DNA from: Solea solea
Taxonomy: Eukaryota > Chordata > Actinopteri > Pleuronectiformes > Soleidae
Assembly (NCBI RefSeq): GCF_958295425.1
Contig: NC_081138.1
Span: forward strand, 24,821,733-24,885,732
Length of the DNA stretch: 64,000 bases
Direction of reading: 5' to 3'
Made by a program: the position numbers and the translations under genes. The notes under the pieces are model-generated. The model was not told where the DNA came from. It made no database searches and saw only the letters and a list, made by a program, of their open reading frames with translations. This document shows, in pieces, positions 39,301 through 51,457 of the stretch. The first letter of the stretch is position 1. Each line of letters opens with the position of its first letter.

Positions 39301-41646
39301 TCCTGACTGATTCTCCGCGGCGCGTGAAGCTGCAGCAGCTGCTCTGCTGCTCTTTCACTGAGTCACACGTCACCACAGAACGTGCAACACACGGCAGCAA
39401 TAAAGCAAAAATAAATATAGGAGTTTTGACCTTTTGTCATTGTGATGGTACACCAACTTACAACAGGATAAATGGCAACCGTATCAAACACCAAAGTACC
39501 GAAAGTTACAGATGCTGCATAGTGTTCGTTGTGCGTTCCTGTGCTCTGGAGGCGGAGGCATTCGAAGGGAAGTCTGAAGGAAGGGGCTTGGACTTTTGAA
39601 TTCAAAATGAAGCCTGCTCTAACTGTTTTTCCCAGAATCTCCAATAATGGAGATGGAATGGTAATAACTGCTCCTCATGCTAGCAGAATGTCTCATGTCT
39701 GTGAATATTCCACGATGGGGAGAACATATGATGGGGAACGATGTCACTGAAAAGAGCAGGGGGATTTCGATTACTGTATATAAAAGCATAGCAGAAAGAG
39801 TTGCAGAGTGGAGGAGGTAGACGGAAGAGCCGAGTTGTATCCACAGATCAGAGGGTTTGTTAACACTTGTGTTCAAGCACAAGCTGGAGCATAAGCGTGG
39901 AGGAGGGCGTATCTTCCCTCAGGTGCCAAATTCCTTGTTCAGGGTCCTCCAACACAAAACATAGTAAGACGAGTAGACAGTGGTCAAGACAGTTATGTTA
40001 TGTACTGTACATGTGTGCACAACAGAGGACAACTGACAGTCATCCTGGGTCTCCACTACTTAGTTTTCCGAGCGTAGTGATCTTATAGGGATCTAAATTA
40101 AGAACAATCTAAAGTAAAAATCAATTAGTACTGGTACAGTGCCCATTCGACACCTGTCTATTTAGAAGGAGCCGTTTGTGGTATTCAGTGTTTCCCCGTA
40201 GAATTAATTCAAACTATGGTGGTGGCAAAGGTGAATGTGAACACAATTCATTCAAAGCCCAGGTGACAGTTTTCACAGGAAATTTGCCATTACACCTCCG
40301 TGGGCTCCATAACAACACTCCCACCAAGGTTAAAGTAGATTAAATGAATCGTTCCGGAGATATTTATCATTTTCAGGACTGACAAAGACTTCAGGGTGTC
40401 CACAACAAAGTAACATGGAGGACGTTGAAAATGTGATGGTTTTTAGTAACCAGGATGTTGAAGAAAATAATCAAATGTACTTTGAGGGCACGTCTTTCTG
40501 ACGTTCTGAGTTAATTCCTGAAGGGCTGGCAAATCGTGTTCGGGTACTGATAATTACAAGTCAGTTATCTGTGTCAATCAGGTACAAAAGCAAGGTGCCT
40601 TTGGTTCAAGTGGTAGAGCAAACTTTCCCTTTTCATACATTATGCATTCATGGCATGGTAAAAAAAAAAAAGGGAAAATGAAGTAGATGTGTAAAGAGGT
40701 ACAAGTTGTGTATCTGTTGTATTTACAAAAACTGATTCAGGTGCAGATTCGATTTCATATGATACAGCACCAGTCATTTGAGCAAAATGCTAACACGGAG
40801 CAGGGAGATGTACCGAGGGGATTTTTATCACAAAGATTTCCTGACCATTGAATTTCTGATTTCTTTTTCCGGAAGGTAGCACCAGAGGTCAACTTGATTA
40901 CAGCGCTGCTCGGATCGCATTTTTCTGTCTAAACCAAAGTGAGTTCACTGTAGTTAATCTATTGGCGCTTTTCCATTAGACAGTTCTGGCATCCCTCGGC
41001 TCGACTCTACTTGTTTTGCTTTTCCATTAGGGATTAGGGTGCTTTTTTTGGTACCTCTTCAGGCGAGCTGAGTCAATGCTAAAAGGTCATGAGCACGGGG
41101 TCTGACACAAGAATCAAACCGAACAATGCCGAACTGTAGATCAGTTAAAAACACTTGAAATTCCCAAAACATGCGATAATCTACAACATTTAGCAAGGAC
41201 ATAAAATCTCAGTATTAAACAGAGGAGTCTGGTGTATTTAGTGACAGCACTGCTGAAAGCTGGTGATCATGAGCCAAATCACAACCGGTTCAGCTGTATT
41301 TCAGTTCACTGACTGTGTCAGAGGAGCCTGTGATCCGGTCATGCAGGAAGTATACTGATCGATTCGGTGAAAAAATCTGTTTAATTAACTGATTCTAATG
41401 ATTCAGTACACTGAGAACAAATGGGAGGAGAATCAAGGCGAGTCGTGCTAGAACTGTATCATGGCAAAGTGCCATAAGATGACGCTGCACTGAGTTAGCC
41501 TCTCCAAGCAAGTAGTACGTTACTGTGGTTACTGCTTGTGTTGTTTACAGACACTTACAATATAAATAACAATACACACACACACCGATGTACATATACA
41601 CACACACATATATACATACATATATATATATATATATATACATACA

Positions 41647-41687
<41 letters not shown>

Positions 41688-44600
41688 ATATATATACATA
41701 TACACACATATATATACATATATACACACACATATATATATACATATATACACACATATACATATATATACGTATATACATATATACATATATATACATA
41801 AATATATATATATTTATGTGATAACCTATGACTAAACCTATGCCTGAACCAGGCCTGGACGTTCAGGGTTCAGTGGATTATCCACACTCACAAAATACTT
41901 TTAGAGGGCAGTGATAATGCAATAAGCTGCACACACATTACATGACATATTCCCATCTTAGTCACATTATGTAAGACATGTATACGTCTTAAATCAGATT
42001 TTAACGTCCTATTTGGGGTTTTCTCAGCAGTGGGCATAGCATCGACATGAGTAATAATCACACGATGCTCTGCACTATGTAAAAACAGGAATATACATGA
42101 AGTATTCTATTAACGACTCATGTCTACATCATAATCCGTTTAATGTCTCATTCAGAACAAGAACGATGATCGGATTACTGGTGTCCACGTAAGCGTACTC
42201 TGTGTATGCGTGAGTTAGACAAATGCTGCATGAAAAAAAGTTTGAGTAAATGGTTGAATGTGACTCATCATCAGCTGCCTCAATCAAGTATTCAAACAAA
42301 AAAACACAAGTACTATATCGCTCACGACTACTTCTCTGAAATAATACAATAATGCACTTGACTTGGAATTAGAAGTTGGACGATGGGGTGGAGTGTTTTT
42401 CCCCCAATCAGTGCTGAACAAGCGGATTTCAGGTCACAGTGACCTTGACATTTTACCACCAAAGTCTAACCTTTGAGTCCATCTTTGAGTCCAAGTGAAC
42501 ATTTGTGTAAATGTTATAACGAGATATATATTCTTATAATTATTATTAACCGCATCACCTTATAATGAGAAATTATAGCTTGGTGTTATATTAAACCGTC
42601 ATCTCAATAAACAAAGTCTCACATCAGTCAATGTCGATAATTATCATGATTGATGTCAAATAGTTAAAGATTGAGTTTGAAGACAAATTTAATTGTGGTT
42701 ATATATTTCTTTATGAACAAAAAAGACAACAAAAACTTCAGAGATGAAATTTGAAATTAAAGCTGTGTCGTGTTGAGATATATTAGTGAAAGTTATGGAT
42801 ACTTTTTTTCATGAAAATGAGATTAATTGATTTACCCATGGAATAATCTCAGAAGGGCTAAATATCAACATTGGACTACTGTTTACAAGTTATAAACGTA
42901 TGGTTGGAGTACTCACAAAAGAACATAAATGTAGAAGAGTGGTAAATCAGAATCAGAAGAATTTATGAATGGTTTTTCCATTGAAATCATCTTATTTCCT
43001 CTGCTGTATTTGCTTGTCGTCACATGTATTTTAGTCAGTCATTTGCTGTTTTGTACAAAACCTATTAAACTAAAGGAGAGGGAGCAAAATACAAATAAGG
43101 TGCTTATAACACTCTGCGTTTTCAGAGCCCACATTTAATTTGTTTACTTCAGTGGAGGAGCAGGAAAGACAGAATATTATCTCACGGGGCCGATGACACA
43201 TGGTACAGTGGGCCAGACGTGGCCCGCAGGCCTCGAGTTTGACACAGTTTGATGCGTATTATTGAATTATTGGCCAGCCACGTCTCCATGCCTCAGCATG
43301 AGTTAGAACTTAATTAAAAAGTGAAGATGAACCATTTTAACAATTTATTCATTTTTCATACACCATACAAAAATGAATTTCCCCTTAGCTAAACAATAAT
43401 ACATAATATGAAATGATTTTCACATTATGAGATAATTTATCACATCATAATGTGAAATATTACACGTTATGGTGAGATCATTTATTGTTTCTTGTCATAA
43501 TGTGATATGGTTGCAAATAATGTGATTCCTTTTTATATTTCTTGTGAGACAACAATGCGCTTTCTTAGAGAAACATAACAATTGCAATAAATACATTGCA
43601 TAACCATGATGGCTGAACACTGAAAATGTTCAAATCAAAATTCCAGTTCGAAACAATACAATTAGCAAATCAGGAGGGCTCCAATTTAATCATTGTAATT
43701 TCAAACAAAAAAGATTGACACAAGCCATGACTCAAAGATGCATCATAGCACAGTATTCTGATGCTATCTCCTGTGTTCATGCTCCATTTTTTTGAATCAT
43801 ATTACACAGTAAATATAGATTCATATCACAACACGTCAGAAAAATCATAATTATATAGGTTTTACCTAAATCATTCAACTCTAATAGCCACTGGTCCTCA
43901 CAGAGAAACTTTGAAAACAGGCACTTACATCCTGCTTGTCACTTTTCAACTGTTAGAACTCATTGTAACTCGCTCAATCGCTTTTGACTGTTTGTCTGTT
44001 TGTCTGTGAAAGCTGATAATGTTATCTTCTAAAAAACACATGCTCCTCAAGTTCCCTTCCAGGTGGACATTTGGAACACATTTACACTTTTGCATTTTAA
44101 ATAGAGATTAGAACATACTTGTTTGTTTTATGTTTTAAGTTTTTTGGCTGGATATTCTGAGCAAACATGTTTAATCATGATTAATCAAAAAAATGTTTCA
44201 AATCAGTCCATATCGCTAATTATAAGTGTTGTAATGTAGCAAATAAGTACAAATACTTTGTTACTGCACTTTAACTTTCTACACTACATTTCTTCTATCT
44301 TTATTACTCGTTACTATCAAATAAAATCAGAAGAAGAGTTGGTAATGGTCAGTATTTATATAGCGCATTTCTAGTCTTAATGAGTTGCTTTACACTACAG
44401 TTTTCACCCATTCACATATCTTTCATACAGGAATTTAACCCACAACCTTCCAGTTGAACCTCCTAAATTACTTTTGATACTTAAGTACAGTAAATATGAT
44501 ATACTTTAAGACTTTATGTAATATTACATAAAAAAGTAATTAGTTCAAGTAAATAAAAAGTAAAAACATATAAAAGTAATTTTCTGGTACTTTTACTATC

Positions 44601-45521
44601 CCTTTTATGTACTTTATATATATATATATATACACAGAAGACTGCTAGACTTGCAGAGAAGAACATACGACCATGTGTTATGTCTTAAAGTGATTGCATT
44701 TTATCTTTATTGAAATATGATATAATATAAATGTAATATATAATGTATTGTGTTGTACTTTCATTTATTTGTCCTGTTAAGTCATCAGACCCTCATACGC
44801 CCCCTCCCCATCTCTGTGTCACAGCCATGAAGGCAAACATATGACACCATGTCGACAATAACTAAGCCTCATAACGACATTAAGTGCCTCATTCCACACA
44901 GCCGATGGTGAAAGTATGTTTGAGCACATGCTGGCATCAGTGATGATGCGCACGAGTGGGACGTGACCTTCCCGTCACCCGTCTGGGGCAACTTTTACGC
45001 CCCAAACTCCTGATTTTCTTTCAAAAATGTGACAAATTCACACACGAGCCACGAACACGAGCTCACGCCGACTCCCACAGACACCCACACCGTGTCCGAC
45101 TGAAGCACTGACACCTGTGAGGGCTGTGATGACGACCGACAGTATCTTTTGGCATGTTCGCGCACCTTCGCGATCATCAATCCGCCTGCGAGCTGCTCAC
45201 CACGACCGTCCGCTCTCGGTGCGCTGCCGCTGTCACTTCACCACCACTTTCAACTCGGCGACACAACTGAGGAGTTTCAGCCATTTCTTATCTATTGGCC
45301 GCCGCTGCCAACACTGGTGTCAAAGTACACCAGAAGCGACAGAAAGTGTGTTTGTCCACGCTGTCTCTGGTTAGTTTCGCGTGTTAAAGGGCTTTAGGAC
45401 ACCGCGTTTTACATACGCGACGCCCTCCCCTTTACTTCCTAATTCCAATATTCGTCAATATCACTGAGCATTTCCCTCGGACATGGTTTTATCCTACCTC
45501 GTAAAGGTCTCCAGAAGCCAT
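25534..45521 (-). CDS. cdyl2: Chromodomain Y-like protein 2 (511 aa, 7 coding exons)
   Basis: The exons are 45498-45521, 37901-38507, 32260-32477, 26314-26486, 26027-26237, 25785-25928 and 25534-25692. They sum to 1536 nt and keep frame throughout (human 506 aa). Known role: a nuclear corepressor whose chromodomain binds H3K9/H3K27 methyl marks, with a C-terminal enoyl-CoA hydratase-like domain that mediates repressor contacts. What is seen: MASGDLYE in the tiny exon 1, then the chromodomain (residues about 7-60) with the cage aromatics Y7, W29 and Y32 and the block [18 protein letters not shown] variable basic Ser/Pro linker follows (about 61-210). The hydratase-like fold (about 255-511) carries [20 protein letters not shown] and CLVRSIV. 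Introns 1-3 are 5-7 kb and repeat-filled. The final acceptor lies against a TG repeat. The 5' leader contains an upstream ATG at 45657 whose frame overlaps the true start. The gene is convergent with CMC2. Confidence 0.96.
25700..25722. repeat. (AC)11 tract abutting the last CDYL2 acceptor
   Basis: On the gene strand this is (TG)n, ending 7 bp before the AG of the exon 7 acceptor (tgtttgaaaag|ATT). It takes the place of a normal pyrimidine tract. Confidence 0.9.
26891..26907. repeat. G17 homopolymer in CDYL2 intron 3
   Basis: Seventeen consecutive G on the plus strand. Such runs can form G-quadruplexes and are prone to length error. Confidence 0.9.
27640..27850 (-). mobile_element. Teleost dispersed repeat, copy in CDYL2 intron 3
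   Basis: Shares 'gtacaccgtggacaggtcgc', 'tcaatttagagtgtccaa' and 'actgtgggaggaaaccggag' with the repeat at 20.3-21.0 kb, in the opposite orientation. Confidence 0.65.
28735..29110. mobile_element. MITE-like repeat (CDYL2 intron 3)
   Basis: Contains 'cagtttaatcccgaattta', 'gcctaatcagaataaaaatg' and 'gtccatgtaaacacattctc', motifs of the fish element seen more completely at 35.0-35.3 kb. The ends are uncertain. Confidence 0.4.
31500..31990. repeat. Dispersed fish repeat ('gaccttgacctttgaccacc' family)
   Basis: Several successive copies of 'gacctttgaccacc' alternate with 'gtccaagtgaacatttgt'-type blocks. A second shorter copy lies at about 42,390-42,530. No open frame. The class was not assigned. 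Confidence 0.55.
32060..32156. mobile_element. hAT terminal remnant
   Basis: Left 'cagtgattccctggggtact', right 'aaagtttgggaaccaccg'. The latter read backwards (cggtggttcccaaac) is a typical hAT MITE terminus. Short and decayed. Confidence 0.4.
32555..32650. mobile_element. Palindromic MITE core, copy A (CDYL2 intron 2)
   Basis: Inverted arms 'cgcctgattcaaatgaacgg' and 'ccgtttgaatcaggtgtg' surround 'gttatcaggcttctgcggag'. The same element lies in the opposite orientation at 58.4 kb. Confidence 0.65.
32850..32975 (+). mobile_element. LINE 3' tail fragment
   Basis: The sequence 'tgatcttggccagatctcaa'-like stretch followed by 'tgtgacctcctggtaaaaat' and an 'aaagataaaaaaaaa' tail matches the common fish non-LTR 3' end that ends in 'ctggttaaataaagg'. 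Confidence 0.5.
33740..33845 (-). mobile_element. tRNA-derived SINE fragment, copy 1
   Basis: On the minus strand there is a box A-like 'gactcagtggtagagtgggt', then a box B-like region, then the tail 'aaagcattatataaatac'. Not a functional tRNA. Confidence 0.55.
35023..35322. mobile_element. MITE with inverted ends (CDYL2 intron 2)
   Basis: The left end 'gtacgtttacatgcacagtt' mirrors the right end 'cgcgcatgtaaacacac', and 'gtctgactaa' blocks occur in both halves. Typical of a fish MITE. No open frame. Confidence 0.6.
36340..36495. repeat. (CA)n/(TA)n microsatellite (CDYL2 intron 2)
   Basis: Starts as pure (AC)n and passes into mixed TATATA/CACACA. Confidence 0.95.
40965..41400. mobile_element. 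Probable MITE (CDYL2 intron 1)
   Basis: 'gcgcttttccattagacagt', 'ccctcggctcgactctactt' and 'tttttttggtacctcttcag' resemble the fish element with 'cttttccattgcatggtacc' ends. The right limit is not clear. Confidence 0.35.
41571..41820. repeat. (TA)n/(CA)n microsatellite (CDYL2 intron 1)
   Basis: About 250 bp of mixed ATATAT, ACATAC and CACACA. All long open frames here are repeat artefacts. Confidence 0.95.
42390..42530. repeat. Second copy of the 'gaccttgac' repeat
   Basis: 'caggtcacagtgaccttgac' and 'gtccaagtgaacatttgtgt' match the family at 31.5-32.0 kb. Confidence 0.5.
43180..43252. mobile_element. hAT terminal remnant
   Basis: 'gtgggccagacgtggcccgc' followed by 'ctcgagtttgacacagttt' resembles the right end of Charlie-like hAT elements. 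Confidence 0.4.
43410..43515. repeat. Palindromic AT-rich repeat
   Basis: TTTCACATTATGA (43418-43430) and its exact complement TCATAATGTGAAA (43445-43457), followed by further cataatgtga copies. Confidence 0.6.
44340..44462 (-). mobile_element. tRNA-derived SINE fragment, copy 2
   Basis: On the minus strand there is 'ggttcaactggaaggttgtg', then 'gtgtaaagcaactcattaag', ending in 'tgcgctatataaatactgac', the usual tail of a fish SINE. The 5' half is missing. Confidence 0.55.
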
Positions 45522-45720
45522 TCTGGGGTGCGGACTCCGGCGGCGCGGCGGTCTTGCCTGCCTTGTTGGCTTTTTTTGAGGACCCAACACTCTCTCGGTG
45601 CTTCGGCGAAAGCCCCGATAGACGGGAATTAGCGAGCAGCCTTGTTATTCTGAGCAATCCGCAGTAGCAGATCAGCAGACAGTGTCAATCGAGCCCGGCG
45701 CTGTGCGATAGATCGTTCCA
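45120..45720 (-). promoter_or_regulatory. CDYL2 promoter and 5' leader, CpG-rich
   Basis: The most GC- and CpG-rich stretch of the window surrounds the CDYL2 start codon. It extends into intron 1, as is usual for a vertebrate CpG-island promoter. The start site is inferred to be upstream of about 45,600. Confidence 0.5.
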
Positions 45721-45729
45721 CACTTCAAA

Positions 45730-48416
45730 CAAACAACCATCGGGGCGGTGCTGTTTACCCTTAACCCGAATGGAGGAGTGAAAACTAGTCCCCGGCTAAG
45801 AATGCACACACACAGCCTGATGGTCTGCATGCGCCCTGGCTGCTCCTCTGGGCTCTGTTGCAATCCAACTACTCTGCGGGAGATGATATGCCGCTGGGTG
45901 TCTTGTAGTCACACAAAATGCACACACAAGTTGAGAGGGATTCTATTTTTATGAGCCACTCCACCTGTCCACTCCTCTGCCAAGACGCGACCGGATCTAA
46001 TCCCAATCTAGATTAATTGGTAATGAATCAGTTGGACATCATTTATAATTACTTGGCCCATGCAGGCAGATCGAGCACCGGGAGGATTTATTTATTTATG
46101 ATTTATCTTGCCATGGAATAAGCCCAGAGTGGCAAAATTAAAAATTAAAAGTTAGTATTTACATCCTTCAAAGTTACAGACACATAAATATTGTTTATGT
46201 TTATGGATGATTCTCCACCCAAATCAGAAGAAAGCTTTCTCAATGATGATATGAAAGCATGATTGTTCTGTTTACACATACAGATTTTTACAGAGAGGCC
46301 AAAAATATACTAGTTAAGGGTAAAAAGCCACTTAAATCCTCCGGACACAATGGAAGCTACAAAATGTTGATGTTTTTCTTACACGTCTTCATTGACCACT
46401 CGATTCATGGGATCGTCAAATAAAATGAATGGATTTTTTTCCTATTTTTAAGATTTGAAACTGGCTTTAGTCTCGCAGCTTGATAAATGCTGTGAAGTGC
46501 ACAAACAACTTGTATTTATTTGTATTTACTTTTTTGATGACCAGTTCCATGTATTTATATTTATTTCACATACAATTCATATTTAGAATGTCTAATCTTT
46601 CTTTAATCTATCTTTTGTCACAATTAAACAAATGTAATGTTTAAAAGTCTCTTCCACAATAGTCTCAATAACTTTGGTTCACTTTTATTAGCTATTTACC
46701 AGCGTACAGATATTTTGTGTATTGTAACACCTCCCTGTCGCACTTGTAAGGCCGCTCACTTCTCCACAGTGTCAACATTAATCAATAATCCAGATTTCAA
46801 CCAAACTACACGGTACACATTGATTTATATGAGGCCCTATGACATGATTACTGACATTTCTTAACAAAAACATCAAAAACTCCCCCGTCTACCGCTGTTC
46901 AGCCGTCATTTCCATACTCATCAAAACCTGTCCGTCACATTTTAGGCATGCTGCTCACAATCAGACTGACAAAAACAACTGAGCAACACAGCCTCATCAG
47001 CGGAGATAAAAAATGATCTCATCTGACAAGGGAACAGTTGGATTGATCATCACCCACATTATCCCTGTTGTACTCATCAGTTTATAATTGGGCTGTGTTC
47101 ATATTGTGTGAATTACCAATATTGATCATTTTGTGAATGATTTGGCTCAAAATGCTGAGAGCATAAATAGAACAGAGTGACAGAGTGGACCTGTTCCCAC
47201 TGCGTGCCACAAAATTCATCACATTGACCCACTGTATCTAAAAATATTCATTTGCAGAATAAATGACATCATGTTTTTTTTTTAATCTAAAATATGCAGA
47301 AAGTGCTGTAAACTATCGACAACTGTCCTTTTTCTTTAACTTTTCTTTAAATCTGCCACTGCACACATAACAGACTAACTTATACTCATGCCATGTTAAG
47401 AATATAACTGACAAACAGTTTTTAATACCATACATCCAAAGAGACTATAGCAAGGTATACTGATATTTCTTTTTTTGTGGGAGCTGTGTGTTGCCGCATT
47501 TATTCTGCAAAACAACACATGTGAAATGATGGTCTCAAACCAAAATGATGTTACGTATTTGTGTGTCTATAGAGGTGATTGTGTGAACTGAAATGTGCGT
47601 CATTTCCTTGATATGAATGTAGGTTTATAAGCACATGTGGTTTAAGCACATCCAGCACCTGGTTAGGTCTATTAAAGGTCGTGGGTTTTCCCTCATAGTG
47701 TTATCATTATATCTGTAAAAAACAACAACAACCCTAATGTTTCAGGGTAAAACACGTCAGGATTATGTCCTCATAACACCCTACATCAATTGTTGCAGCA
47801 TGAAAACACATGGTTCTGCATGGATACAACTCACTGAGATCATACACTGACATTTGGTAAAGATGTGGCCTCACTATGTTACACTTCACCACTTTTCCCC
47901 ATCACCTCTCTGTGAGTATGTTTGCCTCAAACACTTGAGAACTGATGAATGAAACAAACATGTTTGCCAAAATGTTATATTCAAACTATTTTCTTCCTGT
48001 ACTGACCGTTCAAATACAAACATTAGCCATGGTTTACTCCAACCTGTCCTCCAACTGAAACGTATGCAAGCTTCCTCTGGTAGTACTCTGGTGGAGGACA
48101 ATCAGAAATACTGTTCTACTGTATATACCAGGGTATGTAATCGGAGGATTTTTGACCAGAGTGTGTAGAACATGAAACAAATAACAAAAGAATAATAATT
48201 AATTGAATAATAATAATTAGAGTCACCTTATCTCTCACTCCATCTTAATCTGATTTCACTATACCAGTGTGTTAAGTATATGTGAGGAAGAGGAGGATGA
48301 TGAGAGACCAACAGAAACGCTACAGAAACGTCTGTAGCCGACTTTGCTGTACCTATTTACACCACTGTATTTTAACTGGTGATAATGGTGTTACTTAGAG
48401 AGATACATTTTATATG
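45730..48416. other. Intergenic sequence upstream of CDYL2
   Basis: No gene, RNA gene or well-bounded repeat was recognised. Confidence 0.4.
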
Positions 48417-48472
<56 letters not shown>

Positions 48473-48476
48473 TGGT
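48417..48476. repeat. (TA)n microsatellite beside the assembly gap
   Basis: About 50 bp of pure TA, ending 24 bp before the N run. Confidence 0.95.
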
Positions 48477-48500
48477 ACATGGTATACAAAGTTTGAGCAA

Positions 48501-48700
48501 NNNNNNNNNNNNNNNNNNNNNNNNNNNNNNNNNNNNNNNNNNNNNNNNNNNNNNNNNNNNNNNNNNNNNNNNNNNNNNNNNNNNNNNNNNNNNNNNNNNN
48601 NNNNNNNNNNNNNNNNNNNNNNNNNNNNNNNNNNNNNNNNNNNNNNNNNNNNNNNNNNNNNNNNNNNNNNNNNNNNNNNNNNNNNNNNNNNNNNNNNNNN
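48501..48700. other. Assembly gap, 200 N
   Basis: Exactly 200 N. The round length suggests a placeholder, so the true size is unknown. Confidence 0.98.
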
Positions 48701-51006
48701 GTTCTTCCTCGTCCCTTGGCCCAGATCTTCACCATCCTGAATTGTAATTCAGTTATTGAGTTGATATGTCCTTCCTGCTAGAACAGCAATGTAATCTTCT
48801 TGGTGTATGTCATAAAAAAAGTTAAGGAAAAGTTAGGGTAACATCAGAAAGAAAATATAAAGTGATTCTTTTTCATAAACTCTTTCATAAACAGACTGAA
48901 TTTGGTTACTTTGAGTGCATCAGCAATAAGCTGCTTTTTGAATAATTCACACTTTATATTAAACTGTATCTCTCATTACCATAATATCATCCTCAGTGCA
49001 TCCAAAGACTAACAATCTAACCATCTCAGTCCATTTGCACAATCACTACTTGGGGCTCTGACAATCCTCATTGTAAACAGTTCCACTCACATGTTTTCTT
49101 CATAAAACATCTTGCCACTGTAGCCGGAGAGGAGGACATCTGGACTTCTGTGGTTTACCTCCCATGTTGTCAACCATACTTTCAGGTAGCGTGTGTAATT
49201 CTCTGGGTTCGCTGTCTAAAAGTCATTTAAGGGCGTGTACGCTGAGCTGTTTGCATGTGATGTTGTTTTTATCATCACTAACCTTCAATCACGTAAGACC
49301 AATCCCAGTGAGAATGTTGCATGTTTAGAAACTGAACTTATTTCCTTCATTTGTTCATCTTTTTGTGACTTCTTTAACTCGTAAAAAAAAAAAAAAAAGA
49401 AAATAGAATGCTGCTCATGGCTTTGCTTCAGGAAGGACTCAATTAGAGACAGCCTGACAGGGTGAAATGGCTTTTAAAAAAAGAGTAAACAAACTCACAG
49501 GCAGACGGGTGGAAAATCACATATAGGTAAGCTAGCAGGAAGACACTACAGGAGAAGAGATGCATGTAGCTGTGGAAACACAAGGAATAGATATGAAGAA
49601 ACATTAGCAGTGGCTTGGGTGATGAAGGAAGTGGGTTTGCAGCGCTTCCCCCACCCTAATTACCAGATTAAGGGGTGATTAAAGCTGGAATTTTCCTTAA
49701 ACTTATCATTATGGTGTTAAAGCTATTGCACAGTGTAATGGTAATAGAAAAAGAAAATCAACCACCTGTATACTGACTAACTATAAGCCTTGTTTTCATT
49801 GTGTTATCCTCTTTGGGAGTTGATTCTTGGTACAAAAGGCTATTACATAGCCAAAACACTGATGCAAATAGTGTTTATTCACTATCAAACATGTTTTTCA
49901 CACTGGGTTTGAAATGTCTGGGACCTCTGTGGACATGATCGTTGTCTATTGCCCCTTTAAATCACCGAGCAGTAGATAATTGTACAGAAAGTCCCTGGAC
50001 TTGTATGTTAAGCTCTAGAGACAAAACATGACATAGCAGCTGGCAACAGTGGATGCAGGAAAAGTAGATCATTTTATTTTCCACTAGGAAATGACTGATT
50101 TGACTTTTTTGAAAAGGTTTGTCTTATCTTTATGAAAATATAGATTTCTTTTTTTTTCTTACATTACAGTGTTTTCCTTTGGTTGTCAATCATAACCATA
50201 TCGCAATTCCATTCTGTTCAGCTGCCAGCCCCAGCCATAAGCATAATTTAAGGTTGAAAAAATGTGATTAATGTTGACCTAAACTATATAAGATTGATTA
50301 GGGCAACTAGACTACTTTTTCTTAGTCAATGTGACAACAGCAGATGCAAATTTCACTCTTTTAACTATTTTTATATATAAATATAAGTATATATATATAC
50401 TATAAGTATAATTTAATGTACTCTGTAGTCTGTAATGTGTGTGTGATGTTGTCTTATATGTGTTGTCTTCTGCATATTGACAGTTGTGTCCTTATTGTCT
50501 AAATATGACGTTGTTGTGGCCTTACTTGTTTCCTGCTCAGGGACCACATGCAGCAGTAGCAACTGTTTATAGCTAACTCTGGTATAGGATTTGTTCTGTA
50601 CATTGCCACTGTTAAATAAACAAATAAACTAAACTATCGAACAGTGCAGCATGACACGAGACATGCAACATTCAGAAGATTGTCAACAGCTTTAAAAAAA
50701 AAAGGCAAATAAGTGAGTCAATAAATCAATACGCATGGCAATAAAATAGCTATCCATCAAATTTGTGTTTCAGTTTCAGTTAATGTGTCATCACAAACCT
50801 TTACAACCCATGGGAAAAAAATGTTCCTGAGCCACATGTTTTGAGTCATAATTTATGATACTACGATCATTTACACAACATGAAAGATAGCTTAACTCAA
50901 TACTTGTTTGTTTTCTGATTGTAGGCTGTGGTATTCAATGCCAGCTCAATGATAGGTTAGTATTAAGGAATTAAAAATGTGCCATGCAGTGGCCTGCAGT
51001 GTTGAC

Positions 51007-51457
51007 TTAAAGCTCCAGTGTGGAACCTCTATCACCCTGAGTGAGTAATTATAACAATGCTGTGGCGCTGGTTTGACCTAATTTTTCTCCTCTGTCCCTC
51101 CCCAGTCATACATGTATAGCACACACACAGTGTGTGAGAGAGAGAATGACGGAAATGGAGCCATCTCAAGTTTTTTCAGTACTTTGGTAAGTTATGTGTT
51201 GTTTATCTTTAACTGTAGCATTACTTGTTCAGAAAACTATATTTTCAATATTGGATGATCATGATTATTGTAATACAATCCACTTTAGTGTATTCACTGT
51301 GCTGTATGAATCGCTCGCTTTACTCGTGCTATGTGCTTCTTCCACCTCGTCTGCTAAGTTGTGACATAAAAATGTGTTACTGTGTATGCAGCTAATTCAT
51401 TTGACAATGGTTTGAGTACATTTGCTTATATTAATAAATTGTAAAGTACAGCTTTAA
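51007..51457. mobile_element. MITE with ttaaagctcc ends
   Basis: Left 'ttaaagctccagtgtggaac', right 'gtaaagtacagctttaa'. The ends are inverted and belong to the family at 10.5 and 22.8 kb. The interior includes 'gagagagagaatgacggaaa', which mimics an exon followed by a donor. Confidence 0.45.

Noticed and set aside
38967..39599. 210-codon plus-strand open frame inside CDYL2 intron 1
   Set aside because: Low-complexity, with no recognisable domain, no conserved motif and no supporting splice sites. Probably chance.
41538..41821. Several long overlapping open frames
   Set aside because: They arise from TA/CA microsatellite and encode only Tyr-Ile/Thr-His repeats.
45439..45657. 72-codon minus-strand frame over the CDYL2 start
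   Set aside because: It is out of frame with the conserved MASGDLYE start and is interrupted by the exon 1 donor. At most an upstream frame.
51120..51186. Exon-like 'atgacggaaatggagccatc' with donor ttg|gtaagt
   Set aside because: It lies inside a MITE with ttaaagctcc ends and is a property of that repeat family.
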